Shown here in pieces: positions 62,828 to 64,000 of a stretch of 64,000 nucleotides of DNA. The translations under genes and the position numbers were made by a program. The DNA is taken from contig CAWEYW010000013.1 in NCBI GenBank assembly GCA_963813415.1, forward strand, positions 1 to 64,000, in the 5' to 3' direction. The notes beneath the pieces were generated by a model, which saw only the letters and a list, made by a program, of their open reading frames with translations, was not told the DNA's origin and did not search any database. Positions within the stretch are counted from its first letter, which is position 1, and the number at the start of each line of letters is the position of its first letter. This DNA comes from CAIWHR01 sp963813415. Lineage in GTDB: Bacteria > Pseudomonadota > Gammaproteobacteria > Burkholderiales > Casimicrobiaceae.

Positions 62828-63496
62828 TCAGGGGGCGAGCAGCGAGTGGAGCAGTGCTGCGTGACGGGCGCGCTGCTGCGCGCCGCGCAGGCGGGTCGCG
62901 CGCACGACTGCGGCAAGATCGTCGACCGCCGCAGCAAAGTCCTGATTAATAATAACATAGTCGAACTCGCCGCAGTGCCGCATCTCTTCCTTCGCGGCTT
63001 CCAGCCGGCGCGCAATGACCGCGGGTGCGTCCTGGCCGCGTTTCTCCAGCCGCTCCTTGAGCAGACTGAGCGATGGCGGCAGGATGAAAACGTGCACCGC
63101 TGACGGAATCAGCCGGCGCACCTGCGCGGCGCCCTGCCAGTCGATCTCGAGCAGGACATCGTTCCCGGCGTCCACCTGCCCCTTCAGCCACGTCGCCGAC
63201 GTGGCGTACCAATTGCCGTGGACCCGCGCGTGCTCGAGGAATTCCCCGCCCGTGTTGAGCTGCTCGAACCGCTGCTCGTCGATGAAGTGGTAGTGCACGC
63301 CATCGACTTCGCCTGGCCGCGGCGGGCGCGTGGTGTACGACACCGACAGCCGGATGTGCCGTTCGCGCTCGAGCAGCGCATTGACGAGTGATGTCTTGCC
63401 GCCGCCTGAAGGCGCGGCAACGACGAACAGATTGCCTGTGGGAACGCTCATCGCGGGACGGCACGCAGCCGTTAAGGCCGGCTCATTCAGGCTCAT
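62828..63496 (-). CDS. gmk: guanylate kinase
   Basis: 222 residues from an ATG that overlaps the yicC stop (ATGA), or 207 from the Met at 63451, closer to the usual length. P-loop VVAAPSGGGKTSLVNALL, LSVSYTTRPPRPGEVDGVHYHF, and GMP-binding FLEHARVHGNWY. Phosphorylates GMP and dGMP. The ATGA overlap favours the longer start through coupling, but no family residue lies in the extension. Confidence 0.95.
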   Translation of the reverse strand: MSLNEPALTAACRPAMSVPTGNLFVVAAPSGGGKTSLVNALLERERHIRLSVSYTTRPPRPGEVDGVHYHFIDEQRFEQLNTGGEFLEHARVHGNWYATSATWLKGQVDAGNDVLLEIDWQGAAQVRRLIPSAVHVFILPPSLSLLKERLEKRGQDAPAVIARRLEAAKEEMRHCGEFDYVIINQDFAAAVDDLAAVVRATRLRGAQQRARHAALLHSLLAP

Positions 63497-64000
63497 TCGA
63501 GGTTCTGCACCTGCTCGCGCATCTGCTCGATCAGCACCTTGAGCTCGAGGGAGGCCTGGGACAGCTCGGCGTCGACGGACTTTGACCCGAGGGTATTCGC
63601 TTCGCGGTGGAGCTCCTGCATCAGGAAATCCAGGCGCTTGCCGGCAGTGCCGCCTGCCGACAGTACCCGCCGCACTTCGGCCACGTGCGTGCTCAGTCGC
63701 GACAGTTCCTCGGCGACATCGACCTTGGTGGCGAACACCGCAAGTTCCTGCTTCAGGCGGTCCTCGTCCGGATCGAGTCCGGCCTCGCGCAATCGCGCAC
63801 CGAGCTTCTCGACGAATGTCGCGTGAACGGCCGGAATGCGCGGCGCGACGCGGGCGACCTGCACTTCGATCGCGCTGCAGCGTTCTTCGAGTGTGGCGAC
63901 GAGTTTCGCGCCTTCGCGCGCCCGCGACGCGGCAAGCTCTCGCAGGGCCTCGCCGAGCAGTTGCTGCACGCTTCCCGCGAGCATCTCGGGGGCGACCGTC
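63493..64000 (-). CDS. yicC: YicC family endoribonuclease (5' end outside window)
   Basis: C-terminal 168 residues or so; family members have about 290. The conserved end is clear: LSRLSTHVAEVRRVLSAGG, GKRLDFLMQELHREANTLGS and LKVLIEQMREQVQNLE. YicC-type proteins are RNases that affect sRNA turnover. First gene in view of the gmk-rpoZ-spoT operon; its stop overlaps the gmk ATG. Confidence 0.94.
   Translation of the reverse strand, partial: TVAPEMLAGSVQQLLGEALRELAASRAREGAKLVATLEERCSAIEVQVARVAPRIPAVHATFVEKLGARLREAGLDPDEDRLKQELAVFATKVDVAEELSRLSTHVAEVRRVLSAGGTAGKRLDFLMQELHREANTLGSKSVDAELSQASLELKVLIEQMREQVQNLE

Overview
The window is high-GC chromosomal DNA from a proteobacterium, most likely a betaproteobacterium of the Burkholderiales type. 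Three things point that way: the yicC-gmk-rpoZ-spoT order at the right edge, two orphan Bug-type (tripartite tricarboxylate) substrate-binding proteins inside catabolic operons, and pobA with other aromatic and sugar-acid catabolism genes. No integrase, transposase, phage gene or CRISPR array was seen. Gene calls rest on reading translated frames and motifs; no database search was run.

Layout. 0-5 kb (minus): a membrane-fused spermidine-synthase-like protein, mtnA and a class II aldolase (methylthioadenosine salvage, probably through the aldolase shunt), then a trypsin-fold PDZ protein that has lost its catalytic His and Asp. 5-10 kb (plus): a sugar-acid operon with an IlvD/Edd-type dehydratase, a frameshifted malate/lactate-type dehydrogenase, a Bug protein and a fluoroacetate-dehalogenase-like hydrolase. 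10.4-11.3 kb: a decayed PEP-CTERM protein gene with its terminator. 11.6-15.2 kb: a four-gene Mce/Mla-type lipid transport operon whose permease carries an N-terminal STAS domain. 15.3-16.6 kb: a mannonate-dehydratase-like enolase. 16.7-31 kb: a loosely packed accessory region, rich in small and stress-type proteins (cysteine-free glutaredoxin fold, diheme cytochrome c, RsbRD-type histidine kinase, H1-like basic protein, PHB-depolymerase-type esterase, EF-hand protein, KatE, DUF6481-like protein, KKEKV-repeat protein), ending at tRNA-Phe(GAA).

31-40 kb: DUF3301, pirin, an intact DegS/DegQ-type protease, a FAH-RidA-Bug operon, an LPG-synthase-type membrane protein divergent from a UDP-glucuronate decarboxylase, and a group of small minus-strand proteins with one ATGA-coupled pair. 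40-47 kb: a LysR regulator, a secreted EXORDIUM-like (Phi_1) protein, NTF2-like and PAS proteins, pobA, and a convergent Rieske oxygenase plus NitT/TauT-type binding protein. 47-53 kb: a RecQ variant, an acidic disordered protein, CspA, and a short MetE-like methionine synthase divergent from a D-2-hydroxyacid dehydrogenase. 53.5-57.9 kb: a complete sugar ABC transporter (ATPase, Tat-exported binding protein, two permeases). 58-64 kb: GrxD, AmtB, a 117-bp tandem-repeat array in the convergent gap, and the spoT-rpoZ-gmk-yicC housekeeping operon.

Most worth a second look: the spermidine-synthase-like/mtnA/aldolase cluster, the H1-like lysine-rich tails shared by neighbouring stress proteins, the amtB-spoT tandem repeat, the bacterial EXORDIUM protein, the minimal MetE-like enzyme and the RecQ variant.
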